Shown piece after piece: positions 33,358 to 43,315 of a stretch of 64,000 bases of DNA. How positions within the stretch are numbered: position 1 is the stretch's first letter; every line of letters begins with the position of its first letter. This stretch comes from Atrina japonica. Taxonomy: Eukaryota; Mollusca; Bivalvia; Pterioida; Pinnidae. Made by a program: the position numbers and the translations under genes. The DNA lies in contig BROG01000239.1 in assembly GCA_030159075.1 (NCBI GenBank), positions 124,001-188,000 of the forward strand. The letters are read 5' to 3'. The notes below the pieces were generated by a model. It was not told where the DNA came from, did not search any database, and saw nothing but the letters and a program-made list of their open reading frames with translations.

Positions 33358-34381
33358 CGCTAGAGCCAAGACGGCGGCCTTCTGATCCTCGTGATCGTCT
33401 GACGGCTTGTCCTGTAGCGGTGGTGTGATCTCTACGGGGGGTGACGGCTGTGTGATCTCTACGGGAGGAGGTGGTGGTTTATCCCGCGCGAACGTTTTCG
33501 CGTTGAGGTCGACGTTCGTTCCGGGTGTCGTGGTGTCGGGGGCGATCAAGATCTCGTTATTGTAGTCGGCGATGTTCTTGCCGATGTTCAGCTCCATGTT
33601 GCTGGGCAGCATGTAGAGCCCCGGGATGGACGACGTAGTCGAGCTTGGAATTGGCGTACTTCAGACAGTCTTCGTAGCGCGAGATGTCGGCGGGCAGGTC
33701 GAGCGGTCGGTTGATGGCGTCCTCGACGTTGACCAGAAACTGTTTCTGGGCGTCCAGCGACGTGGCACCGGCGTCCACGATCGAGGCCCTCGTCTCCCCC
33801 TACGAGCCCAGGATCGCCCAGGCGAAGACTCGGATGGACGCGTCCAGTCTGGCCAGACCCGGAAGCGTGAACTCCTCCGGTCGGTTCGCGATGAAGGTGG
33901 ACCACTTCGTGTTATATTTCCCGAAGATAGTCCCCTTGATCTTCCAGTCCGCGTTGACCGGCACCCCGAATTCGCGACAGATCCGCTGGTACGCCGACGC
34001 GTCGACGTTGTTCGTGAAGTGCTCGAAGTCGCTGGGCAAGGGGGCGGCGATCTCCTGCAGGATTCTTCTGATCTGATAGTAGATGTGGAACCGGAAGAAC
34101 GACTTGGACAGGTGGTCGTTTCCCATGTCCAGCGTCACGCCGCATCCGGTCGTGGCGCACCACACCGCGAAATTCAGCTGGTTCTGCCAGAATCCCTCGA
34201 TGGGATGCTGGTACCACCGCTTCAGCATGGCGTAGTACTTCGACGTGCCGTCCTCGAAGACGTCCGGGTTGTCGTACTTGACGAAGATGTTCTCGAACGA
34301 CGCGCGAAACTTTTTGGTTACGTTGACGTAGACGTCGAACGACGACAGATCTAGATTCTCTCTATACTCGTAGACGTTCAT
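33322..34381 (-). pseudogene. Conserved Polinton structural-type protein, stop and frameshift
   Basis: The N-terminal 193 residues (33800-34381) are open: ENIFVKYDNPDVFEDGTSKY, NQLNFAVWCATTGCG, and GTIFGKYNTKWSTFIANRPE. An in-frame TAG at 33800-33802 interrupts the gene, and the same frame then stays open to about 33620. A frame change leads to the last segment (33322-33612), which is Pro-rich and ends in a short hydrophobic segment (AVLALALLSFLVF). I believe this is one of the conserved uncharacterised Polinton proteins, possibly a virion component; function unknown. It is divergent from the 34422 gene across a 40-bp gap. Confidence 0.7.
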
Positions 34382-34421
34382 TCTTCTTTTTTAGTTAAGA
34401 TTTATTAATATTAAAAACAGC
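34382..34421. promoter_or_regulatory. Second divergent promoter gap
   Basis: A 40-bp AT-rich spacer (AGTTAAGATTTATTAATATT) between two genes that start outward from it. Confidence 0.45.
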
Positions 34422-35042
34422 ATGTTCTATCTCGTGACGGACATCGGAAAACCCGTAAAACTCTCTCGCTACATCGACAACGCGAGCGGTGGGTGGTGCG
34501 TGGGCGTCAAGTCCTTCCGTTTTTACAACGGCTTGTACAACGTTAAGAAAGACGTGGAGATATACTACACCAAAGGTAGAGACAGACCTAAAGTCCAAAG
34601 CGTGCATGCTGGGTCGTACACCTTCACCGACCTACGACGAATTCTCGCGAAATACTTCGACAAGGTATTCCTGGATAAGACCACCACGAGATTGAGAATC
34701 GACGGTTCGAGCAGTATTGAGGTGAAGCTTCCGTCGGAAATCGGCAAGATTCTCGGCATTCGCGCGAATGTGTCTCTCGGCGGGACCATCTCCTCGAGCC
34801 AGAGCATCAACCTGCAACCGGTGGAACTCCTGAACGTTCATCTCGACGAGTTGGAAGAGGGCATCAGAGACGGTACGGTGAAGGACATCCTCATGTCCCT
34901 GCCCTGTCCCAACGTGTTCTTAACGTTGAGACGCGATCGCATCTCGGAATTAACGATACGTCTAAAAGACGAGGAGGGTAATCCCATCGACAATCACGGC
35001 TATCCCGTTCACATTCTCTTGGAATTTAAGAAAAATCTATAA
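34422..35042 (+). CDS. Probable Polinton minor capsid (penton-like) protein
   Basis: Intact 206-residue frame. The N-terminal GGWCVGVKSFRFYNGLYNV resembles the conserved start of a Polinton structural family. The middle is beta-rich with a short helix, and the C-terminus (ELTIRLKDEEGNPIDNHGYP, then HILLEFK) has the strand pattern of capsid jelly-rolls. In relatives this protein occupies vertices or bridges the capsid; here that is inference. It is GC-rich and well preserved. The next gene starts 8 bp after its stop. Confidence 0.6.
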   Translation: MFYLVTDIGKPVKLSRYIDNASGGWCVGVKSFRFYNGLYNVKKDVEIYYTKGRDRPKVQSVHAGSYTFTDLRRILAKYFDKVFLDKTTTRLRIDGSSSIEVKLPSEIGKILGIRANVSLGGTISSSQSINLQPVELLNVHLDELEEGIRDGTVKDILMSLPCPNVFLTLRRDRISELTIRLKDEEGNPIDNHGYPVHILLEFKKNL

Positions 35043-35049
35043 ATAAAAA

Positions 35050-35466
35050 ATGTCTAGATCGGGATTCTATTACGAAGACTTGGAAAGGGAAGAACTGGCG
35101 GAGGATCTGAATGAGAGACTCTTGAAAGACATCAATGATGCCAAAGAGGAGATCACCGCGTTGGCCAAAAGCCGTCGCATCATGAACACGTTCCAATTCG
35201 ACGTGACTAAAAACGGAAGAATCAGGCCGCAGCTGGGCACGACGATCTTGTTCGACGGTTACGTCATCCGTCTGGGATTTTTGGGAGAACTGGACGTGAC
35301 GCTCGTCGTGAACGACGTGGAAAACAGGACCTTTCAGACTAAGACCGGCGAGATCGTCCCGTTGAATCCACCGTTGCGGGTGACGTCGGGCGACGTCCTC
35401 ACCTTCGGCGTGAACAAAGGATCGAAAGCAGGCACCGTCAACGGCGTCGTCGTTCTCGACATATAA
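35050..35466 (+). CDS. Small beta-rich Polinton protein, unknown
   Basis: Intact 138-residue frame. A helical, acidic N-terminus (about residues 8-45) precedes a beta-rich domain (TTILFDGYVIRLGFLGELDV, VTSGDVLTFGVNKGS). It may be a virion component, given its place between two structural-type genes. No family recognised. Confidence 0.65.
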   Translation: MSRSGFYYEDLEREELAEDLNERLLKDINDAKEEITALAKSRRIMNTFQFDVTKNGRIRPQLGTTILFDGYVIRLGFLGELDVTLVVNDVENRTFQTKTGEIVPLNPPLRVTSGDVLTFGVNKGSKAGTVNGVVVLDI

Positions 35467-35490
35467 AAATTTTTCATTAAAAAAGAAAGG

Positions 35491-36055
35491 ATGAGTAAAG
35501 AACAAAATGCATTGAACCCGACGTTAGAAATCGATCCGCAACACTATCGTCTCAAACGCATCGGCGAGATCGAACAGACGTTTCGGCGAGAGATCGAGAC
35601 GCGGAAGAGCATGCACAAAAAGTATAAGCGAATCGTCAACACCGCCGACGGTGTCGACGGGACCCTCATCTTGGGAAGCGCCGTTGTCGGGGGGAGTAGG
35701 ATTTATCGTACCCGTCGCGGGTCTGCCTCTCCAGATCGTGGCCCTGACCGTGGGGTCAGTGGGATTAGCCATGAAGGGCATCAGGCGATTACTGTCGAAG
35801 AAATCGGACAACCAGCTCAAGATCATCAAACTCGCTGAGAGTAAATTGAATTCGATCTCGGATCTGGTGAGTCGCGCGCTCGAGGACGGGAAGATCACGG
35901 AGGAAGAATTCACAGCCGTGTCCCGCGAGCTGATCAAGTATCGCGAGATGAAGGACAAACTGTATTCTAAGGACTTAGAAAAGGAGTCGAACCAAGAGAC
36001 GGAGGACTTGGGTAAGCAGCTCCAAGAGCTCATAAAGAAATCCAAATCTCATTAA
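35491..36055 (+). pseudogene. Polinton small membrane protein, frameshifted
   Basis: The first frame (35491-35838) begins with a basic/acidic helix (HYRLKRIGEIEQTFRREIE, KYKRIVN). The second (35651-36055) supplies a Gly/Val-rich hydrophobic stretch (GGVGFIVPVAGLPLQIVAL) and a long helix ending DGKITEEEFTAVSRELIKY. The junction near 35690-35700 indicates one indel. A similar organisation is common among Polinton-associated proteins. Function unknown. Confidence 0.65.
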
Positions 36056-36075
36056 GCCTGAGTATTATAAAAACA

Positions 36076-36249
36076 ATGAAACGGTTCACCGAAATGCTCG
36101 TCTTTGCCCTGCTCTCGTTTATCGCGGTATGGGCATTACTCTTACTGTTCATGATTCTGCATCTACTACGATTAGAACGTTATCGCCGAACGGAACGATG
36201 GCTGAGAAAAACTTTTGCAGTCTTTATAAAAAAAATGTATCTCTCTTAA
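36076..36249 (+). CDS. 57-residue single-span membrane protein
   Basis: Starts MKRFTEMLVFALLSFIAVWA. One hydrophobic span (about residues 7-31) is followed by a strongly basic tail (RLERYRRTERWLRK). It begins 20 bp after the preceding stop, and its stop is 5 bp before the next ATG (36255), so it fits neatly in the block. Unknown function. Confidence 0.6.
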   Translation: MKRFTEMLVFALLSFIAVWALLLLFMILHLLRLERYRRTERWLRKTFAVFIKKMYLS

Positions 36250-36254
36250 AAACG

Positions 36255-37046
36255 ATGAACGGGAGCGAGATATTAGCGAACGGTACGACGGATATATCTG
36301 CCAAAGACAGGACCACGACGGATATATCTACCAAAGACAGGCTGTCGACCATCGTCGGATCCGGACGCGCGCGTCATTTTCTAGGAAAAGACGTGACCAC
36401 TACCGAATTGGAAAAGATGAACGACAAGGAGCTGGAAAACCTGAATCGTCTGTTAAAACGCACGGCTCGGCATGCGCATGAGCAAATCGATCGCCAATTC
36501 CTTCATCACTCTGTACGCCCAGGGTCTTAAATATTTTTTCGAGTTGAAAAACGACCCCAGACTGATCGAAGAGCTGAACGAAGACCCGTTCCTAGACGCA
36601 GCCATCGGCGAAGTGTGCTGTAGTCTGTATCACAACTTCGGCGCCTACTTGGCACTCTCAGCATAGCCGCCACGTCTAGCCGATATATAACGGGGTTTAA
36701 AAAATCGGAGGATATAGAAAAAGACGATGGAACCAGCAGAAGCCATAGCGATAAAGAACCCGAAACGTCAGGAAGCGGGGAAGAAGGGGCGCAAAAGAGG
36801 TGGAGTCGTAAAGCCATTAGCCAGGATAGCAATGCTAATAGTCAGGATAGCAATGCTAATAGCCAGGATAGCAATGCTAATAGTCAGGATAACAATGCTT
36901 ATAGCCAGGATAGCTGGAAATGGCTAGCGGGCGGCGGACTCGCGCTCGTCGGATTGTTGCTGATCTACACGAAAAAACAACCACCGCCGTCGCCTCCTCC
37001 TCCAGAACCTAAAGAATCGAAACCCAATCCCCATGAAATGTATTAA
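36255..37046 (+). pseudogene. Polinton membrane-anchored protein with heptad repeats, two frame breaks
   Basis: The first piece (36255-36530) ends with LEKMNDKELENLNRLLKR. The second (36472-36666, other frame) has SLYHNFGAYLA. The third, back in the first frame, contains four tandem 21-bp repeats (36819-36902) encoding SQDSNAN, then WLAGGGLALVGLLLIY and a Pro-rich tail ending at 37046. I prefer the start at 36255 over 36129 because the latter overlaps the 57-residue gene. Function unknown. Confidence 0.55.
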
Positions 37047-37095
37047 ATAATTTTTTCTACTAAAAAAATTGTGTAACGAGACACTGAGAACGTTC

Positions 37096-37236
37096 ATGAA
37101 CACGGCGGCGTTGATGGCGTCGGGGATCATCACCACGAGTTTATTCGTTGCCATGATCGCACAAGTAGTGGAAGCTAACGTCCACTACGTCCACGATTGT
37201 AGAGAAGAAGAAGAAGAGGTAAAACCCGATAAATAA
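37096..37236 (+). CDS. 46-residue membrane protein with acidic tail
   Basis: Starts MNTAALMASGIITTSLFVAM and ends in HDCREEEEEVKPDK. One hydrophobic segment. Upstream codons in frame (from TTG at about 37069) may be the original N-terminus if its ATG was lost. Confidence 0.5.
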   Translation: MNTAALMASGIITTSLFVAMIAQVVEANVHYVHDCREEEEEVKPDK

Positions 37237-37254
37237 TTTTTTCTCGTCTTTAAA

Positions 37255-37480
37255 ATGAGCGAAAAAGATTTGATCAACACCGTGTATCACGCGGCCGTCA
37301 GTACTGGAATTTGCCATCGGATATGCGCAACTTTCCAAGAAAATCTTAAAGATGCCGGCACCCAAGATGGATCTAGACCCGAAGGACTTCGGGATGATCC
37401 TCCTGGAGTTTGCGCTCGCCGAGTACACCAAAGACATGTTGGTCAAGAAGGGCATCATCCCCGCCGATATCATGAAATAA
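37255..37480 (+). pseudogene. Small conserved Polinton protein, frameshifted
   Basis: The N-terminus MSEKDLINTVYHAAVSTGI is in one frame. The C-terminal part (LEFALAEYTKDMLVKKGIIP, stop at 37478-37480) is in another. An indel at about 37310-37350 separates them. A short helical or membrane protein of unknown role. Confidence 0.6.
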
Positions 37481-37497
37481 ACTAAAACTCTATTAAA

Positions 37498-37896
37498 ATG
37501 GCAACGATCGCGATGATGATAGGCGGCGCATTAGTCAATGCTCTAGCCTTCTCGGGATCGCAATTTCTATTCTCGAATCACGAAGAACAGAAGAGACACA
37601 ACGAGGCGATGGAAAAACTGACTAAGGCCAGAGACCAGTGGAATCACGAACGCACGAAACGATTAGATTTTCTCAACGAGAGACTCAAGAAAGAAGGACA
37701 TGCGCTGTACACCTACAAAGAAGTAAACGCCGCCATGTCACTCTACTCGCGGATGACGAACGAAGAGGCGATGGCTCCCGAACCGAAGTTGAGCGATTTC
37801 TATCAACCCTCGGAAGAGCAAAAAGACAAGGAAATCCTCGTCGTGGTGATTGGGACGGGACTCGTCTTCTACGGCGTTAAAAAATACGTTGCGTAA
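37498..37896 (+). CDS. Polinton two-span small membrane protein, intact
   Basis: 132 residues. The N-terminal hydrophobic segment (MATIAMMIGGALVNALAFSG) is followed by a charged coiled-coil helix (EEQKRHNEAMEKLTKARDQW) and a C-terminal span (EILVVVIGTGLVFYGVKKYV). One of the few unbroken genes in the element. Unknown function; possibly an inner-membrane or entry-related virion protein, which is speculation. Confidence 0.7.
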   Translation: MATIAMMIGGALVNALAFSGSQFLFSNHEEQKRHNEAMEKLTKARDQWNHERTKRLDFLNERLKKEGHALYTYKEVNAAMSLYSRMTNEEAMAPEPKLSDFYQPSEEQKDKEILVVVIGTGLVFYGVKKYVA

Positions 37897-37905
37897 ACTA
37901 AAAAC

Positions 37906-38843
37906 ATGGAAGAGATCTATTACAGCCCTAAAAGTTATTGGAAGGGGAAGACCGCCATCAAGAAATTAGCCAAGGCGGCCGACGTCAGCGAGAAGGAAGC
38001 CTTCGATTTTTTAAAAAAACAAGACGTGTGGCAAATCTATCTCCCCGCTCCCGAGAAGATCGTGAGACCCCGATTCGAACGCGTGGCAGAAAACGACATT
38101 CACCAGGCCGATCTCTTGTATCTGCCGCACGATAGGGTGGACGGGAAGACGTACAAATACGCGTTGACGGTGGTCGACGTTGGCACGCGGTACAAGGAGG
38201 CGGAAGCGCTGACCAAGAGAAGCAGCGAGGCTGTGGCGGACGCCTTCGAACGGATCTACGAACGACGATTGACGTATCCCAAGTTGCTGCAGGTCGATCC
38301 CGGTAAAGAATTCATGGGAAAGGTCCGCGCGCTCAACGAAACGTCACGACACGAAAATAAGGACGGGACGGCGGGTCGACGTTCATCGCGATCAGGCCAT
38401 CGTCGAGCGATTCAACAAGACGTTGGGAGAACGGCTCTTCACCTATCCCGTACCACCAAGAGATGAAGACCGATAAGATGGGAAAGGGGAAGACCACGAA
38501 GAAGGTGAACACCGGAATGGGTTCGATATTCGAACGTCGTGAAAGCGATCAACGACGAGACGCAACCTCCCGAGGCCTCCCATCGTGTCTCACACACCCG
38601 TCGAATCGCCGATAGGTTATTTAACAAGGTCCGATTTCTCTATCTACCCGCCGAGGCGAATAAAGACGATACCACGAGAAATTATCTTCCACAGAAGCGC
38701 AGGGCGACCGATCCCATCTGGAGATCGATCGACAGTTTAATATACAGGGCATCGACGTCTATTACCTGAAAGACACTCCCGGTAGAAATCCTAAAACGCC
38801 AGAGAGAGGTTTCGTGCGAGAAGAGTTGCTGATCGTCGAGTAA
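37906..38843 (+). pseudogene. Polinton retroviral-type integrase, frameshifted after the second Asp
   Basis: The first frame gives an N-terminal helical domain (YYSPKSYWKGKTAIKKLAKA) and the start of the rve core with HQADLLYLP (first catalytic Asp at residue 69) and LLQVDPGKEFMG (second Asp at 131). The catalytic Glu codon lies at 38405-38407 in another frame, about 36 codons after the second Asp as expected. Further breaks follow before the stop at 38841-38843. The enzyme would insert the element and create the 6-bp duplication. This copy cannot make it whole. Confidence 0.9.
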
Positions 38844-38844
38844 T

Positions 38845-38872
38845 AATTTATAATCCATAGGGATTATAAATT
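38845..38872. terminator. Gene-end hairpin 3, between integrase and PolB
   Basis: Perfect AATTTATAATCC / GGATTATAAATT around ATAG, between two convergent genes, with the same 12+4+12 build as hairpins 1 and 2. Confidence 0.65.
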
Positions 38873-38875
38873 GTG

Positions 38876-41800
38876 TTAATCGAAGGCATAAGTGTGAATG
38901 CGATCCTCCCGAATGCGGAGTTTAGTGTCCAGGGGATCCAACGTCGTCTTTTCCTGTCGGATCCCGTAGATGATCTGTTTGAACGATCGCAGACTGTGCA
39001 TCGGATGCGAAGTCCTGACGTCGTGAAAGAGAGCCTCCCTGTAGTCGTGGAAGCCTATCTTATTTTTCAAGACGCATCGTCTCACACCTTTCGCTCGTTT
39101 GGTAACTCTATCGTCGTCCATCAACGTAGCGTACATCTTGGGTCTCAGACCGACGAATTCTTTGATGGGTTTCCCTCCGCATTCGTCTTTGAACTTGCCG
39201 ATCACCTTCTTGTTCTTATCTTTCATCGGCGGTACATGAGGATGATCGTCTTTGAAATTGGAAAAGTCGTATTCGTTTTCGTCTTCGAGCATGTCTCGGT
39301 AGACGTCCTCCGTCCGTATCTCCACCAGCAGCGAGTCCGTATCGGTGTACAACAGATCGCAGTCGACGCCGTACCTGGCCTTCAAGTGCTTGTAATACCA
39401 ACCGTACATAAGACGCTTGGACAGATCCAACATCGTCATACCGCAGTAGATGGGTTTGTCTAATTTGACGGTGGTCGGTTTGAAGTGGAGGAAGACCGTG
39501 CCGTCGTTGATCTTGGTCAACCCGTCGTAAGCGGGCGAGGCGATCATCTTTCGGATCTTTTTATCTCCGTCGTTGGCGGTGACGATCTTCAACTCTGTTC
39601 TGTTCCGTTTGTTTTCCATGGTCTTTCCGAAGACGGCGTTGTTCATGAGCTTGAAGAAGTCCTTTTCGAAATCGTTTTTAGCGCATTGACGCAATCGAGT
39701 GTTTTTTTCGACGTAACCCGCGAGCCACGGCTCTTCGTCGAATTGCAAAACTCTGTGCACTCTCGTCAGTGTCATGCCCAGCTCCAGATAAAGCTTTAGC
39801 GTCTCGTAGTGCACGACGTAGTCCTTCTTGTCTCGGAGATTGGGAATGAGATTCTTGGGACCCGCGTCGCGCATCTCGTACTCCTCCATCAGCGTTTTCT
39901 GATAGTCGGACAGATCGTTCGGATCGACCTGCATCGTCTCCGGAGCCAGCGGATAATTATTATGCTGTAATGCTTTCGGATACTCTAAATCGACTTCGAG
40001 GATGTAGCCCTTTCCTTCCGGCGGATGGCACGGATCGGACACGTCCTCGACCCATTCGAACTTTCTACAGGGCAAGGGATGACTCATGGCTTTGCTGTAG
40101 AGCGCGTTGGCGTCTAGATACATGATGTACTTGGAAGGTCGATCGGGATCGTAGTCTTTCAAGTACTTGTTGTTCGCCTTAGAATAACGTTGCGGGACGT
40201 AGGTGATCCCGCCTCTGATCCCCTTTTCCACGAACAGATGCATGTCGTAATCGGTGATTAGCTCCAACTCGATCTTAGAGGTGAGTAACGCCGCGTCCCA
40301 GGCCAAACCGGGGGCCGTGTAGTATTGAGCCGGATCCAACGTGTAGTGGTTCAGAGAGATGTTGCGGAACTCTTCGAACACGTCGGCCAGCAGGATCACG
40401 TCCGTCTTCAGATAGAGATCGTGGTAATCGCCCATGGTCTCGCATCCGCGTTCGCGCCAGGCGGTCTGAGCGTGATCGTACTCCGCCGGAGAGATGTCAG
40501 TGTCCGACAACGTGCTGTAGAAGGCTTCCCTGGGGGGGTAGGGACGTTTCCTCGAACCTGGCGAAAGAGTCCATGTACTCGTAGGGATAGACTCCCTTTC
40601 TCGTCAGGAGCGAGACGTCCTCCTCATCGAATACGGATTTCGTAATGGGATAGTCCTTTAGATTTTTAACCAGCGTCTCCAGACCGCACGACAAAAACTG
40701 GAAACTGTCGATGAATCGCAAAGAACCGACGGAGAAGCTGATGAACTTCTCCTGATTCATCGGAATGCAGTTGATGGACTTGTCCACTTCCATCTCGGAT
40801 AATATCAGATGAGAATCGTATCCTCGCAGGTTGTGAAAGACGACGGGGATGTGTTTTGCCCTTCTCAATAACCTGTTGCACTTGTTGTGCGCGGCCCCCC
40901 GAAACTTGCCGGATGTGTGACAGTGATCTCTGACCTTGACGAGCTCGAATGTCCCGATCTCTTTCATGATGTTGTCGATCTCGGTGTTTATGGCGTCGCG
41001 ATGTTCGCGATACCATTCCAGATCGGACAGGTCGACCGGATCCGACGTGGTGGCAATGTCGCGTTCCAGAGAGGACAGACTGGGCAGATTTTCCCGTTCC
41101 CGAAGAAGTTTCTTTCTTCGAGTTCACAGAGCTTTCCACTTGCTAGGATCTCCCGAGAATTCGTCTCCGCAGATGTAGCAGTGAGTCGCCTTCTCAAACT
41201 TCTTCTCGTCCTTCCGGCTCATGTGAAGCTCTTTTTTCGCGATGCCGTTAATCTTTTGTTCTTCTCGTTTCAGATTATGTAAGAAATGTTTCACGACGCC
41301 ATCACCTCCATAGAGTACGGGCTCTTCGATCTTCTCGACGCCCTTCTCCGATCTCCAGACGACGACGTAGCAGTATCCCGACGGAATGTGACGCGACGTC
41401 TTATGTCGTTTTATCTCCCGCCTCTTCGTCGAGGGGTGAAACGATGCACTCGAAGTCGGCGTAGATCGTGGCGTGGACGGGTTGTTTATGAGCCTCGTTC
41501 TTAAACTTGAGAATATTCTTCCCCTCCTCGGGCATGACGGGTTTCATGGCCGGATTGTTGATGCCGCGACAATCGGCTCTGTGCTTTTCATAAACCTTCT
41601 CGCTGGATAGAACTTTGAGACAACGAAGACACGGATAGGATTTGTGTTTATGTTTTGATTGAGAGGAAAACAGTCTGGACGTGTTTTTGATCCAAGAGTA
41701 GTGCCACTGGTCTTCTGAACCTTCCAGCAACAACAGATTGACTTCGCAATCGTGAAATCTTTCCGATATGTAATAAGGGAAGAACCCTTTCTTCTCCGTC

Positions 41801-42664
41801 CACCCGAAAACGTTGACGGTGATTTCGTTGCGATGTTCGAATCTGAGGATCTGCCTCAACGGCGTCGGATAATCGATACACCCGAAGTCGTACAACTCGA
41901 TGAAGGGCATATAATTTCGAGGTCTATACTTGTTCACATCTTTAAAATCATTGTGATGTAGACACGCCAATACGCTATACATGAAACACCTCTGATCCTC
42001 GTTTTGAACGTTGATGACAGCCTTCTTATCCGCGATCTGCTTGGGCAACTTAAAATAGGAGGATCCCAGGGGCGGCTCGTACTTGGCAATATTCAAATAA
42101 ATCATTTGAGCGTCGTCGATGACCCACCCGGATCCCGCCTGAACGGTTTTATCGAGGGAATCGATCAACTCTTCGATCATGCTCTTAAACACGTCTTCGA
42201 TCTCGTCTTCTCTCATAATCGCGTGTTGCCGAGTTTTGTGGATTTGCGTGATGAACTGCCAGCCGACTTCTAATATGTCTCGCTTGAATCGCTGTTCCAC
42301 TTGAAGTTGGATCTTGATGGGACCTTTTCTCAGTTCGTCGGTCATCTTAGAGATGAAGTCGTCTTTAAAATACTCTAACAACGCTCTGAGATTGTTGACG
42401 AACGTCTTTTTTATAGCTGGTATAGAAGTGTTGAAAACTATCACCCAAATCGAGCGCGCGACGTTGCCTTCGCTTTTGGTCGACCCGAGCAACGCCTTCC
42501 TCGAGGTTTTCGTTCAACGCCCGTCGTAACTTACGTCTGACGGTCTCTCTCGTCTGCTCTTCCGTCGACGAGCCCGTCACATAGTCCCAAACGGTTTCGA
42601 CGACTTTCTTATATCCCCATTTACCTGCATTGTATAAACGTTTCACGCCTCTCAAGATGTTCAT
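38876..42664 (-). pseudogene. Polinton protein-primed DNA polymerase B, multiply frameshifted
   Basis: The span would encode about 1,260 residues. Pieces in order: 42365-42664 (start MNILRGVKRLYNAGKWGYKK); 41401-42492 with a zinc-finger-like YPCLRCLK…HRADC and Exo I YADFEC; a CYIC segment near 41150-41180; 40497-40967 with RDHCHTSGKFRGAAHNKCN (endonuclease VII-like) and Exo II NLRGYDSHL; and 38876-40510 with Exo III YHDLYLKTD, motif A LDANALYSKAM, motif B KLMNNAVFGKTMEN and motif C YTDTDSLL. Every catalytic motif survives but at least four frame changes separate them. The gene would replicate the element from a terminal protein. Confidence 0.93.
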
Positions 42665-42728
42665 TGCTTTTATGTATATACCATTTTCTTTAAGGCATGA
42701 TCAAATGTTTTCTTACGTCGATACGGTG

Positions 42729-42894
42729 ACCACTCGAGGACCTCCCGGACGGCCGCGAAACTATCGGACTCGCGACTATTAATAGTCTAGTGGAGCGACC
42801 CGGGAAATTCCCCATTTAACTATTTTTAGCAGTTTTAGCCGTTTTGGGGTCATTGAGTGCAACGAGGTACGCAAGCGGCTAAAGACTACACACA
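42729..42894. repeat. Polinton right terminal inverted repeat
   Basis: Reverse complement of 27552-27717, about 96% identical. Confidence 0.95.
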
Positions 42895-42900
42895 CCTGTG
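42895..42900. repeat. Polinton target-site duplication, right
   Basis: CCTGTG, as at 27546-27551. Confidence 0.9.
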
Positions 42901-43315
42901 CAAAGTACAGTCTTGTATATTGTTCATACTGGATGTGGTGAAAACAACTCGCAACGTTATATTCGTATTGTTCACCATTGGTAGTTAATATCGTAACGGT
43001 AAATGTTTTTAACACAAGTTCATATATACGTATTGTAATGTAAGCTGTCAACACGTTTTTTTGTTTTTTTGTTTTGTTTTGTTTTTTGCTGAAATTACAA
43101 AATTATAACCTTTGAAAGTGAACTCCTAAACAGTATTATCATTTCTGTGCAATTAACCGTAACCTCGTTGTCCTTATTAGTGATGAATGATAAGTTTTGA
43201 CCTATGTTAAAGAGGGTTTCCCAGTTTCATCCCTTCATCCCTCGGATTATTTAAGGCTGTGTAATTTGGTCATTGGTAATACTTTAAAGTAAACAGGTAA
43301 ACTGGCTTTAGCAAA
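42901..43315. other. Non-coding stretch
   Basis: No gene seen. Contains a T/G-rich run near 43060-43085. Confidence 0.5.

Larger units (their letters stand above)
27552..42894. mobile_element. Polinton/Maverick (adintovirus-like) element, 15,343 bp
   Basis: Defined by 166-bp terminal inverted repeats, a 6-bp target duplication and the hallmark gene set: protein-primed PolB, retroviral-type integrase, packaging ATPase and major capsid protein. Gene blocks are 27.8-29.8 plus, 29.8-31.8 minus, 31.8-33.4 plus, 33.3-34.4 minus, 34.4-38.8 plus and 38.9-42.7 minus. It is a self-synthesising, virus-related transposon. Most long genes are broken, so this copy is probably defective. I did not find the adenain-like protease usual in the family. 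Confidence 0.96.

Noticed and set aside
33626..34354. 242-residue plus frame rich in Arg/Val/Asp
   Set aside because: Antisense shadow of the conserved minus gene; composition is typical of a reversed GC-rich frame.
36129..36254. Earlier start for the heptad-repeat gene
   Set aside because: It would overlap the 57-residue membrane gene almost entirely. The ATG at 36255 fits the spacing.
37906..38843. LTR-retrotransposon integrase
   Set aside because: It lies inside Polinton TIRs next to PolB and has the Polinton-type N-terminus; no RT, RNase H or LTR nearby.
38873..42529. Many plus-strand open frames under PolB
   Set aside because: GC-rich antisense shadows of the polymerase; none has a domain.
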